Origin: Lomentospora prolificans
Lineage: Eukaryota > Ascomycota > Sordariomycetes > Microascales > Microascaceae
Assembly (NCBI GenBank): GCA_029532625.1
Contig: JARFXM010000008.1
Coordinates: 2,356,001-2,420,000 of the forward strand
Direction of reading: 5' to 3'
DNA length: 64,000 bases
Shown here: positions 24,014 through 35,329 of the stretch, in pieces
Layout: every line of letters starts with the position of its first letter
Position numbering within the stretch: the first letter of the stretch is position 1
Notes under the pieces: generated by a model
Databases searched by the model: none
Seen by the model: only the letters and a program-made list of their open reading frames with translations
Told to the model about the DNA's origin: nothing
Program-made: the position numbers and the translations under genes

Positions 24014-25021
24014 ATGGACGTCACACCCGTCTCGACGACCTCCAAACCTAACGCGCCCTACTCCAGACGCGCTCCCAGTCCGCCCTTTATCCCCGTCATC
24101 AGGAACAATCCTATGGAGCTCGCCCAGCACCCGCTGCGCATCGTGCCAACCTTTGACGGGCTTGACCCGGGCACGCTGACAGAGGAAGACCTCCAGATCA
24201 TCACCAACAACGATGCCCAGATCGCCGACGACCGCTCTGCCATGTGGACCTATAAGATGCGTCACGAGGCCCAACGCATCCTAGATTACCTGTACCTCGG
24301 ACCCCGCACTGTCGTCAAGGACGCCGAGTGGCTCCGAAGTACGGGTATCACCATGGTTGTGCTGGCCCACGATGTCGGCTTCGACACGCTTATCAAGGGT
24401 TTTACGGACAAGGCCACGGCGGGCATGGACATTGACACCCTCTTGATCCCCGTGGCATCCGCGCATGACCTCACGAAGCGATTTGACGACATCACGAGAG
24501 CCATTAACCAGAACCTACTCTCCGTGTATCGCCAGCAGGCCACGGGTGTGGATGATTCCCAGGGCACCATGGTCATCAATAGCAATAACGCCAAGCGTGG
24601 GAAGGTGCTGATTACGTGTCAGACCGGAAACGACAGGGCGACGGTCATTGCGGCGGCGTACATCATGTCGGTGTTTGGGGTGGGTATGGTGGATGCGGTG
24701 AACTTTATCACGGCCCAAAGATTCTGCTCCAACTTTGACGAGGAAGCCAAGCGGGTTCTCTGCTCCTGGGAGGAGATCCTGGGTGCCCGGAAGGACGTTC
24801 ACAGGGCAAGGACACCGGTGGGGAGCGAGGGCGGATTTGGCGGTGCGCCCGCGGCGTTTACGCCGCCGCCAGCTGGGGGCAAGAAGAGGCGCATCGAGGA
24901 TACGAGAGATGACGACGACATGGAGATGGATGATGGCTCCGTGGGTGAGAATATGGACTCGGACCGGTACCTAGGACGCAGTCAATTCGTGCCTTTTGTG
25001 GATGTGAACCCGTCTCAGTAA
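24014..25021 (+). CDS. Dual-specificity-phosphatase-fold protein, 335 aa
   Basis: Intronless 335-codon frame starting in a good context (GCCATGG). Residues about 90-260 have the order of a DSP/STYX-like domain: ILDYLYLGP at the start of the fold, then the P-loop, where VLITCQTGNDRA carries Cys202 and Arg208 five residues apart, followed by the hydrophobic helix VIAAAYIMSVFGVGMVDAVNFI and RFCSNFDEE. The CX5R signature is complete. The His normally before the Cys is Thr and the Ser/Thr after the Arg is Ala, so activity may be reduced or altered. A basic KKRR and an acidic Asp/Met-rich segment follow, suggesting a nuclear or scaffold role. The name STYX-like is by structure only; the substrate is unknown. 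Confidence 0.82.
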   Translation: MDVTPVSTTSKPNAPYSRRAPSPPFIPVIRNNPMELAQHPLRIVPTFDGLDPGTLTEEDLQIITNNDAQIADDRSAMWTYKMRHEAQRILDYLYLGPRTVVKDAEWLRSTGITMVVLAHDVGFDTLIKGFTDKATAGMDIDTLLIPVASAHDLTKRFDDITRAINQNLLSVYRQQATGVDDSQGTMVINSNNAKRGKVLITCQTGNDRATVIAAAYIMSVFGVGMVDAVNFITAQRFCSNFDEEAKRVLCSWEEILGARKDVHRARTPVGSEGGFGGAPAAFTPPPAGGKKRRIEDTRDDDDMEMDDGSVGENMDSDRYLGRSQFVPFVDVNPSQ

Positions 25022-26281
25022 GCGGATTGGGGAGTTTTCATGGGACGATGACGGCTTATCCTTTTCTTGTCTTGTTTTCTTATTACTTTCTTTTCCTTTT
25101 GCTCTCCTGGATAGCACCCTTCGACGGGGGTTTACGGGGACATGACGACATGAAACGGCCGAAGATAAGACGCTCATTATTGTTTTGTTGTATCTCGGCT
25201 TGCTTGATAGTTGATACTGTACGATAGGGAAATGGCGTTTGATGGGGAGATACCCGGCGTTCTAATTTAAGACGCATACGAGAAAGAGATAATACAGATA
25301 GACCGCCGACGGCAATTGGGGCGGAGAATATATTGCAAATGAAATGAAGAAATTGATCACGTATCGAACATGCCTCTGCGCTGGCCATCCTATACCTCGG
25401 GCCCCGTTAGAGAATTTGAGAAGTCGGGCTTGCGCTGATCTGGAGGCGAGTGAAGTTGGTGCCGAGTGTTGGTTATTACTTGCGCCTCCCGAATCGCCAT
25501 TGAGTTTCTAGGGCTATGGACATCTAAATGCAAGTGACTTGTTCAACAAGCTATAGTACTATTCACGTATGGAAGGAAAGGAAGCGATTCAAAGCATTGA
25601 TGGATGGCTTAGATACTTCAAGTTCCCAAATGGTTGTCACTGGATCAAGAGATGCAACGGTCCTTCCCTACCGGGGTGGCTTTGTGAGAGTGTGCCTTCC
25701 TAGATGGCCATTGACTCATTTTCCAAATCATATAAAGACGTACTAGTTAACATAATTCCCTTTTTATTTTATCTATGGTCGATAAAAAGCCATAACCACT
25801 ATCTTGTTGGAGTGCCTCTCTCCTTGTCCACACCTATATATACTGAACAGCAAAGTCAGAGCATGAAGTGGGCATTGTTTGCTGCCTCTTCCTCTTCAGT
25901 ATCGTATATTCACCAAACTATCAATTGTACGTTTTCATCTGCATCTGAATCAGATGCGATATTCTAACTGCTCCTATATAGATACAAGCTATTGTGGGAC
26001 ACCTCCCAGCTATATAAAGCCCAGCTTTCCACCCCAGAGATTAGAACCAGGCCATGTTTCCTTCTACTCAACGCTTTGTTTTCTCTCTTCCTATCCGACA
26101 CATCCTTGCAGCATCCTACATATCCTTGCATTATTCAGGCTAAGAAGCCTTGACACAACCATTTTCAACGACGACGTTTGTTCCCTGAACCACAACTCGG
26201 TGTACACCTCGCTAACTCATTCTTTGGCTTGATCTAGGTTGGAGTTAGGATTCCTCAGTTACCACCATAGATTCAATAGAT
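25022..26281. other. Intergenic before the Dicer gene, no gene seen
   Basis: 1260 bases. The start is AT-rich 3' flank of the phosphatase gene. From about 25880 the plus strand is rich in C and T and probably carries the Dicer promoter and leader. No frame with coding character. Confidence 0.45.
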
Positions 26282-29200
26282 ATGGACTTAGTTGACGAGG
26301 GAGACCTCATCGAGTTGTTCCCTAGCGCGTCGCCTCAGAGGGGCGGCTTTACGGACCTCGTCGACCTGAAGCCAACCCGGCGCGACCTTGCGGACCTCAT
26401 TGACCTGAACCCGACCCAGGGCGACCAAGGGCACTTTGTCCAGTATAATAGCACCGCTGAGAATGTTGAGAAGCTAGATAGTGATGCCGATACCAAATCA
26501 GGTTTGGAGAGCGCTGCTTTCCAAAGGAGGTGGGGTACACAGATATTTGAGGATCTCATCGACCTGAGCCCGACCTTGAATAATTCGGCGGGCGGGTATA
26601 CCTCCGACACGGGGAAGGACCTCGCTAACAGCCGGGTCCGGGGCTTAATCCAATTCGGATCTTTCCGCGGTGAGGGAAGAGTGAAGAGCAATGAGACCGA
26701 AGAGCTGCCCGTGTCGTCAGCTGGGCCAGCGGAGGCTAACACGGAGGAACTCAATTCACACCTCTACAAAGCCTTCGTCTCCCTCCCACCTACGGAAAGC
26801 TCTGACCATTCGTCATCTATTCGAAGCGTGAGCCTTTCCTCATGCCGCACTCCCGACCTATCCCATCCTACACAATCTTCGCCCACGGTGGGGGACAGTG
26901 TGACTGTAGAAGTGGACGCCTCGACTGAGCCTATTCCTACAACCAAGACCAAGGATTCGTCTGGAGACTTAGAACTGCCTGTCGCAACTTGCGGCATAAA
27001 GGATCCCTCCGAGTTGGAGCCCGAACCCGACATCGAGCTAGATGACGAGGACAAATACCGACTCGTCTCCGGCCCGGTTCCTGCCAGAAAAATCTCCGAG
27101 CGGAAGCGAATCGATACGGCGACCTTTGAGAATTGGCTCAAACTGGAGGGAAATATCAAGCCTGCCAAATTGCAGCGTATGGAGGTGCGGGAACGCGCCG
27201 GTAGAGTACCCAAGAATGAGAACCGGATGACTACCGCTGCCCTCATCGAGCAGAGTCAGCTTCGACGAATAGTGGATACACCCCGGGAGTACCAAATTCA
27301 GCTCTTCGAGAAGGCCAGGGAGAGGAATACAATCATCGTTCTCGACACTGGTATGCTCCTCCTCCCTGTCTTGTCAAAGTGCCGATGCTAATCATGTGCT
27401 TTTGTCAGGTTCCGGGAAAACACTCATTGCAATGCTCCTCCTCCGACATACTATTGAGCAGGAACTAGGACGTAGGGCAGCTGGGCAAGAACCTAAGATA
27501 TCGTTCTTCATCGTAAGCTGTCTGTGTCCTGATTTTCATAGGGCGCTTTCCACTAACTATCTCAAGGTCGAGACGGTTGGCCTGGTTGACCAACAATGGT
27601 CTGCTCTAAGAGCAAATCTCCCTTACCCGGTCGCCAGACTCTTTGGAGGAGAACTCGAGGATAAGTGGAACAGTGAATTCTGGAATAAGACGTTTGAAGA
27701 GAACAAAATCGTAGTATGCACCGCCGCTATTCTCCAGAAAGCGTTACTGCATTCTTTTATCATGATAAAGCAGATCAATCTACTCATCATCGATGAGGCT
27801 CACCACGCAAAAAAGAACCATCCCTACGCCAGGATCATCAAGGACTACTACTTGAAGGAGACCAAAATCGAAAATCGCCCTCGAATTCTAGGAATGACGG
27901 CGTCTCCTGTGGATGGAAAGGGCGATATAGAAACGTCCGCCGAGCAGCTCGAGGGGCTACTGCAAAGTCAGATTGCTACCGTATCCACGGGAAAGCTCAA
28001 CGCTGAGCTGGGTATCAAGGTAAGCGAAGAAATCACCCACGTGTACAACCCCCTGAAAGGGCGGTCCAAGACCAAACTGGTCGAGATGCTGGAGCCATTG
28101 ATCAAGTGGAACCCCATGTTCAACAAGCATGCCGACTTTTCAGAAGTATGCACACGCGAGCTTGGCCCGTGGTGCACGGATCGGTTCTGGAAGCTATGTT
28201 TTTCCGACAAGAAGATGGGCCAGCTCCTTGCCAAAGCTGAAGCGGTCGCGCAGCAGACCTATGGGCAGATTCCGTTCCTTCCCGAAGGCAAAGATCCGGT
28301 TGGGGCTGTCCATGATATTCGTGAGATTGTACGCAGTTCTCCACTCAAACCCCTCCAGAAGACGGAGCTCGATTTATCTTATAAACTTCTACGCCTCATA
28401 ACGACACTGGAGGACTACTTCGCGAAGCCCAACGACCACAAATGTATCGTTTTTGTGGAAAGACGGCTCACGGCGGTCATGTTGGTGGACGTGTGCGGCC
28501 AGCTGGGCCATCTCTTCCCGTATTTGAAGGCTGCGTATCTGGTAAGTATCACAAGGAATTGACGCTGCGAACGTCATGCAATTGACTAATGAGCATTCAG
28601 ATCGGAACTGCCTCCGATATGAGCCTAGCGAGTATGACATACGCTGATGCTGTTCTTTCGATCCACGGCTTCAGAGGAGGTGAAACCAACTGTCTTTTTG
28701 CGAGCTCCATTGCCGAAGAGGGTATTGACATTCCCGGCTGCGATGTCGTAATTCGCTTCGACCTGTGTAATTCATTGATACAGTATATTCAATCCAAAGG
28801 CCGTGCTCGTCATGAGGCGTCCAAGTTCATAAACATGCTGGAGGAAGGAAACATTAAGCAGGCGGCAAAGCTTGAGCAAGTGACCTGCGATAGTTCCCTT
28901 CTTCGAGATTTCTGTTCACGCCTCCCTGAGAGCCGCCTCCTTGATAAAGATCAAAGCCATTCTATTAGTTGGAAAGGAGACTTGGGATTTCAGGCCTATA
29001 CTGTTGAAGAGACTGGGGCCACGCTCACGTTGGCGCAGAGCCTTGACGTTTTGGACGCTTTCGCTGCAAGTTTTCAGGAGCCGGGCGGTCCTCCTATCAT
29101 TCCGCAATATGCCATTATGAAGGTAGGCACGGCCTGGGTCGCTCAGGTTAACTTGCCCGAGAAGTGTCCCATTCAGTGCAAGAGGGGCCAAGAGCAGAAA

Positions 29201-31839
29201 ACCAAGCAGGCGGCCAAGTGCTCTGCGGCCTTCGAAATGTGCATTGATCTGATCCGAAGACAATTCATCGACGGGCGCCTGCAGCCGTATGTGAAGAAGA
29301 AGCTCCCCGCTATGAGGAATGCTCGATTGGCTGTTAGCGCAAACAAGACTGCGCAATACAACATGCTTCTCAAGCCGGGTCTGTGGGCTAGGCTGGGTCA
29401 GCCCAATCGTCTACACGGGGTGTCCCTTGTCCTATCCGCACCCGGGGCAATAGGGCGGCCGACCACTCCTTTGATTCTTCTTACGCGACAAAAGCTTCCC
29501 GACCTCCCTGTAATTCCTCTATTCTTTGGGGCTGGGAGAAAGTCTCTCGCCAAGGTGACGCCTATTCATGGCTCCATGGAGATCTCTGACATTGAAGATA
29601 AACGGGTAGAGGCTCTGGTGGAATTTACGCTCCGTATCTTCAAGGATGCGTTTAACAAGGCGTTCGAGGCAACCGCAGACGAGATACCCTACTTCCTGGC
29701 GCCTAGCCGTTTGCCTCATGAAGCATTCTTCCAGGCCCAGGATCTCCAGGACACTATAGACTGGGGCGTCATTCAGGTGATCAAGGACAATAAGAAATTT
29801 GAATTGGGCGAGCACGATGATCCTGATGTATTCTATAAAGACAGGTACATCTTGGATCCTTACTGTGGATCGAGGTCTTTCTACTCGATCAAAGTCCGCC
29901 CGGATCTTAAGCCATGCGACCAAATTCCGGAGGGGGTTCCTCCTCCAAAGGTACGAAAATGGGCTTCGTATGAGCACACGATCAAGGAGTGGAGTATTAG
30001 TCTTTGGTCGGGTTCTAGAGACTTGACTGAGTGGGATATGGACCAGCCGGTGGTAGAAGTTGAGCTCGTGTCTCTGAGGCGCAACATGCTGGATGACTTT
30101 GATAACGAGGAAAAACCGGCTATTTGCTATGTTATCATGCAGCCGCTGGAGATATCTGCGGTAAGGGATTGGATATTGCCCTGACAGAGAGAACCTGCTA
30201 ACTTGTTATTTAACAGCTCCCCGTGAGTGTAGTCGCCATGGCGTTTACGTTCCCGGCAATTATCCACAGAATCGACTCAGTTCTTCTCGCACTGGAAGCT
30301 TCTAGCAAGCTGGGACTCCAGGTAAGGTCTGACCTGGCTCTGGAGGCTGTCACAAAGGACAGCGATAACTCGGACGAGCATGGCGAAGAGAAAGTCAACT
30401 TCCAGGCAGGAATGGGCAAGAACTACGAGCGACTCGAGTTTCTCGGGGACGCGTTTCTCAAAATGGCGACGAGTATCGCATTGTTCACACAATGTCCTGA
30501 AAAGGACGAATTTGCCTACCATGTTGAGCGCATGCTCCTTATCTGCAACAAGAACATGTTCAACACGGCGGTGGATATGGGTCTTCAGGAATATGTAAGG
30601 TCCAAGTCGTTTAACCGCAGGACGTGGTTCCCTACGGGACTACGGCTTATGAAGGGCAAGGCCGGACTAGAAGCGGATAAGCACTCACTGTCTGATAAAT
30701 CCGTTGCAGACGTGTGCGAGGCTTTCATCGGTGCTGCGTACCTCTCGTACGCGGACGATGTCATTGACGGGGATTGCACTAGGATGCCAGATTTTGACAT
30801 GGCCGTGAAGGCCGTCTCGGCGGTTGTAAAGAACAAGAAGCATAAAATGGAGAAGTGGAGTGACTACTACGCTGCCTATAAGATTCCCGATTGGCAGGCG
30901 TCAGAGCCTACGCCTACGCAAGTTGAGGCGGCCAGGATAGTAGGGCCGAAGGTTGGCTACGAGTTCAAGTATCCAGCTCTGCTCCGAAGCGCCTTCAAAC
31001 ATCCGTCTTACCCGTACGAAAAGGTGCCCAACTATCAGAGACTGGAGTTCCTAGGTGATTCGATTCTTGATATGGTTTGCGTGGATTTTCTCTTCAAGAA
31101 GTTCCCCGAGGCCGATCCGCAGTGGCTCACGGAGCACAAGATGGCCATGGTTTCGAACCAGTTCCTCGGCTGTCTTTGCGTAGAGCTGGGTCTGCATCGG
31201 CACCTGCTCTCGATCCACGCGACCCTTCTCAGTAGCATCAGGGCGTACGTTGAACTTCTTGAGCGGGCGCAGAAGGAGGCCATCAAAACAGCCCACGCCA
31301 ACGGCAAGGAGACGTACGACCGCAGCTTCTGGCTCAACGCGTCACAGCCTCCCAAGTGCCTCCCGGATATAGTCGAAGCGTACGTAGGGGCCATGTTTGT
31401 AGATTCCGGATACGACTACACGACGGCCCGGCGGTTTTTTGAGAGCCACATCCGGCCTTACTTTGAGGACATGACACTCTATGACTCGTTCGCCAACCGC
31501 CACCCAATGACGTACATGGCATCGCGACTTGCGCGGGAGTACAGGTGCAAGGAGTGGCGAGTGCTCGTCAAGGAGAGCCCGCCCGACCCGGATAAGGCAG
31601 GCGTCGGATGTCTCACGCAGACGGAGGTGGCGGCGGGCGTCTTGATCCACGGCAAGGTGTTTGTCGCAGCCAAGGCAGCGAGCGGGCGGTATGCCAAGGT
31701 TGCGGCGGCCAAGGAAGCTCTTGGGACCCTTGATGAAATGGAACCAGGCGAGTTCAAGGAGAAGTTTGGGTGTGATTGCATCTTGGATGGCGATGAGGGT
31801 GTGGTGGTGTTGTCGGAGCAGCATGGAACGGCTATCTAA
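26282..31839 (+). CDS. DCL1: Dicer-like protein 1, about 1776 aa, five exons
   Basis: Exons by hand: 26282-27350, 27409-27512, 27567-28541, 28601-30160 and 30217-31839; every junction is GT-AG and frame-true. Order of domains: an acidic N-terminal extension of some 350 residues with four DL(I/V)(D/E)L repeats; a DExD/H helicase with Walker A DTGSGKT (about 355-361) and DEAHHAKKNH (467-470); helicase C with QSKGRARH; the Dicer dimerisation domain; RNase IIIa (E1310, D1314, D1401, E1404) and RNase IIIb (E1513, D1517, D1620, E1623), both with the LEFLGD signature and all acidic residues kept; and a C-terminal dsRBD-like segment ending near FGCDC. Dicer cuts long double-stranded RNA into small RNAs for Argonaute (quelling, meiotic silencing, virus defence). 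The DEAHHAKKNH box and FGCDC tail favour DCL-1 over DCL-2. Confidence 0.93.
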
Positions 31840-34660
31840 GGAGTTCACCGGAAAGGGAAGGAGTTCCAGAAGGGACCACTAGTGTACTTGTACAGCGCCA
31901 TAAATCACCAACTATAGGCCAGCTCGTGGATGCCAGATCGAGGGTTTATCGCTCATCTCTCTCGCGGCTTTCCCCCGCGCAGCTGGTTTTGTCGTGAGGC
32001 GCCGGTTAGATAACGTTAAAGCTTGAGGATGCACACTGAATGTTCACCTTTAATTCAAGACCTAGCCAGGCTATTCAGCGCCCTACTTGACCGTTGACGT
32101 CGTGTGAAAGTGAATGTCCCACTAGCTTTTCCCTCCATCTTTGCGTGCGAAAATGAAGCATGGCCAGCTGGTTCTTGGCCAACCAAGCGAGGCAACCTAG
32201 CATCAAGAGCCGCTCGACGACCCCAGGCCCAGCCCCTCGAGCTTACTCAAATGTAATGTTGCGGCCCGAGACAGGCATTCATATTCCCTCGGTCTCGTTG
32301 TCTTTCAGCCCGTCCGGGTCTGACGCACAGGCATATATATTGATGGATCTGTTTTACACCTGCCGAGTTGGAATCCTTCCTCCTCTACCTCTACCTCCCA
32401 CATATTAGCCAGTTTTCAGCTTGCCAAGGTGTACGAAGGTAGCAGGTCCATAAAAACGACCCCGCTACGTAATATGAGGGAAATCTCCACTTGGGCCCAA
32501 AAAAAAAGAAAAAGAAGAATAAAAATAAAAACCTAGCCGAATGGTTTAAAAAAGGTGCGCGAACCAAGTGAAAAGGATAATACTTCGTACCAAAGCTCAA
32601 GTGCGGCATGTGATTGGTCGGCCGGGGGCCCGGCGATGCGGACAAAGGCAATAGCTGAAGACGAGGCCGGGATTCCCCAGGTTCACCCTGTCGAGTGGTA
32701 TTTTCCGGGTTCCTGGGCGGGCTGGCTCTCTGCTGGCAATTGAAAACTGCAAAAAGGAGATAGGGGAGGGAGGGAGGGAGGGAAGCACAGTGGCTGGAGA
32801 ACGGGCTGTGAAGTCGTACTTTCGGCAATAGGGTGCGGAAAGCCGTTGGCTTGCGCTCGTGCCATTCGCAAGGTCTATGCTGGCGGATCGACGGCCAGGA
32901 TTGCTGGAGGGGAGAGAGACTCTTGGCCATCAATCAAATCGTTAGTATGCGGGCTTTCCCGATTCCTCGCTCCTATTTTTTCGTGAGAGATGTGCTCTTT
33001 TTTTCAGAGGTGGCAATGGGTGTCTGGATCCATGGTTGGCTATATCCGGACACGAACGCGCAAGACGCGCTGGCAACCACCAGAGAGACAGGCACAGAGA
33101 GAAGACAGGACCTTGACCAAGTGCTTCCCAATCTCGTTTCTGCACTCGCTGCCAAACGAAGCCTGTTCCCTATATGATATAAAAATCCAATTTTGTAAAA
33201 CGACGGGCCAGTTCCCGAACCCCATGGATCCAGCAAAATGAGAGACCGTTGGCTGTCAAACTAGCATGATTGCAGAAATGGGCGCAATGCATTAAGCTAC
33301 TTCGTAGACAACACACGCCCAGAGCCGACAGTACGGGGGGACTGCAACGCTGGCTCACCGGCTGGCAACAGAGCCCGGGACCGGGTCCACGTCTGAAGCC
33401 AGCTAGCTATGCGGCAGGAGCAATAGCGTACCAGAGAATGCGTTGACGAGATAAGTGCGGGAAGGAGTCGCTTTTCGTCCGTTGGGGGCGGGGGAGGATT
33501 TTTTTATTTTATTTTTATTGATTATGCCGCGGCCGTCCTATGTCTCGATTCTCAAGGATACCTTGTCGAGCTCAGCTATAAGAGAGTCTATATCAGCCGG
33601 CATAGTACCTTGTTCAATATTTTGATAATAGCAAAAACATGTAAATGTGTGCGCTAGTAGTATTTTCTAATCCTCCTTGATGCGTTAAATGCCGGGCTGA
33701 ACTGGGATCTTGAAGATGAGATAGATCAGCGGCCCCATGTGGATCCGGGCTGCACGCGAGAGCTCTGATTGAGATTTTCATCAAGTGTGGGCCGCAAAAG
33801 CAATCAGCCGTCTAATAATAATTACTGGGAAGAGCCCAGGTGCTTGATTTCCGTTTGCGTGAAGCCCGAGGCAAAGGAAAACAAAAGCAAGGCCAGCATA
33901 GAAACTGCGATGCTGAACGGGGGATGCAAGGGACGCTGCAGGAGAGAGGAAGGTCAATAGCTCATATGGGATTTCTGAAAGAGCATGCATGATGACCTGC
34001 TAGCTAGCCCAGTCTGAGTCTGGCGGTCAGAGGAAGAGCTGGAGTTGTAAAAAGGAAGGGGGGCAATGTTACACCCGCAAGACACACCAGAATGTCTATT
34101 CCATGGGCGTACTCCTAGGATCATGACTCGATCCCCGCGAGGCGTGAACCCCGTTTGGGTTTAGACGTGGTGTTTGACGTTAACAGGTGCAGGAGAAGGG
34201 CCTCTGAATACCCATGACGGAGTCTAAGCACAAGACAAGGGCGCCGACACACGACGAACGTTGGGCTTCATTAGGCCCCCGATTTGGTCGTGGGGGCTGG
34301 AAGAGAGACGGAGACTTTCAGAAGCTCAGTCGTTGAGCAAACCCGACTGAGACCAGAGTCGTTGCTTTTACCTCATTCGTCACATCACTGTGCCCTTCTT
34401 GTTTCTTTGCTTTTGTTCGGCAACTTTTCACTTCTCTCACACTAACACCCTCGTCACTTACTTTTATATTCTCCGAATGGTGGAAACAAAACACCATCAC
34501 TTTCCTTAGCCTTCGCTCTTCCAGCCAATGCCGCGCACCAACGCAAAACCGAAGTAATGCAAGTTTTCTGTTTTCACTCGTCGTCTCTCCTGAAACCATG
34601 GCACTGGCCGTGTGTCTAAGACAAATGTAAAGTTAGAGGAAAAAGAAAAGAAAAAAGGTT

Positions 34661-34676
34661 AAAAAAAAAAAAAAAA
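34661..34676 (+). repeat. A16 homopolymer run
   Basis: Sixteen consecutive A residues following A-rich sequence, shortly after a pyrimidine-rich stretch. No supported gene around it. Confidence 0.8.
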
Positions 34677-35302
34677 GAAACACACACACCGAGCCTACTT
34701 TCAACATTTCTCTTCGGCCGAGAATGGAAATATTTGCAATGTGGGTTGGTGGCTGGTGCGCTCTCTTGGGTGGTTGAGGCTATCCCGAGTTCGAGCTTCT
34801 GGTTGGGCAGTCAGTGCACGAGCAGCAAAATGGATGTTGCGCTATGTGCTGCCTGAGGGAAGGAAGATCCTTTCCCATATCCCTGGAGGACCTATAATGG
34901 ATTGCTTGTAATCCTCCGCCCGGGGTTTGGGCTGCCATCCCGTTCCGTGTTTAGGTGTGTGTGTGTGCGAGCGTTTGCATGTTAATGCCTGTCAACTATG
35001 ATCTGATCCCGATCCGGGGAGAAAAGGGAAAAATGACAAATTAGAGAATGTATCTGAGGGCACAAAGGAAGGAAAAATCGCAGAGACTGAGCATGCTTTC
35101 TCGTGATGATCTTGTTGAATCGTTTCGACCAGGCCGTTTCTCCAAGCTCCTACCGAGGTTGTCTTTTCTTCATTTGCGTCCTCGCCAGGCCAAGTTCCGG
35201 CCTTTTGTTACCCCTAAAGGCGAACAAACGAAAGAAGAAAAAGCACCTCGTTGGAGACGGCGCTAGACATGCAAAGTAAGCTTCGTGGCGCATCTGCGCG
35301 CG

Positions 35303-35329
35303 TTCCAGCAGAAGTCAAGACTGCTGGAA
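35303..35329. repeat. Perfect inverted repeat, 9-base arms, 9-base loop
   Basis: TTCCAGCAG at 35303-35311 is the exact reverse complement of CTGCTGGAA at 35321-35329, with the loop AAGTCAAGA. Found in the second gene-poor block. Confidence 0.75.

Noticed and set aside
27396..28562. Helicase frame read as a separate gene
   Set aside because: It continues the Dicer frame across splice sites at both ends; the first codons and the segment 27513-27566 are intron.
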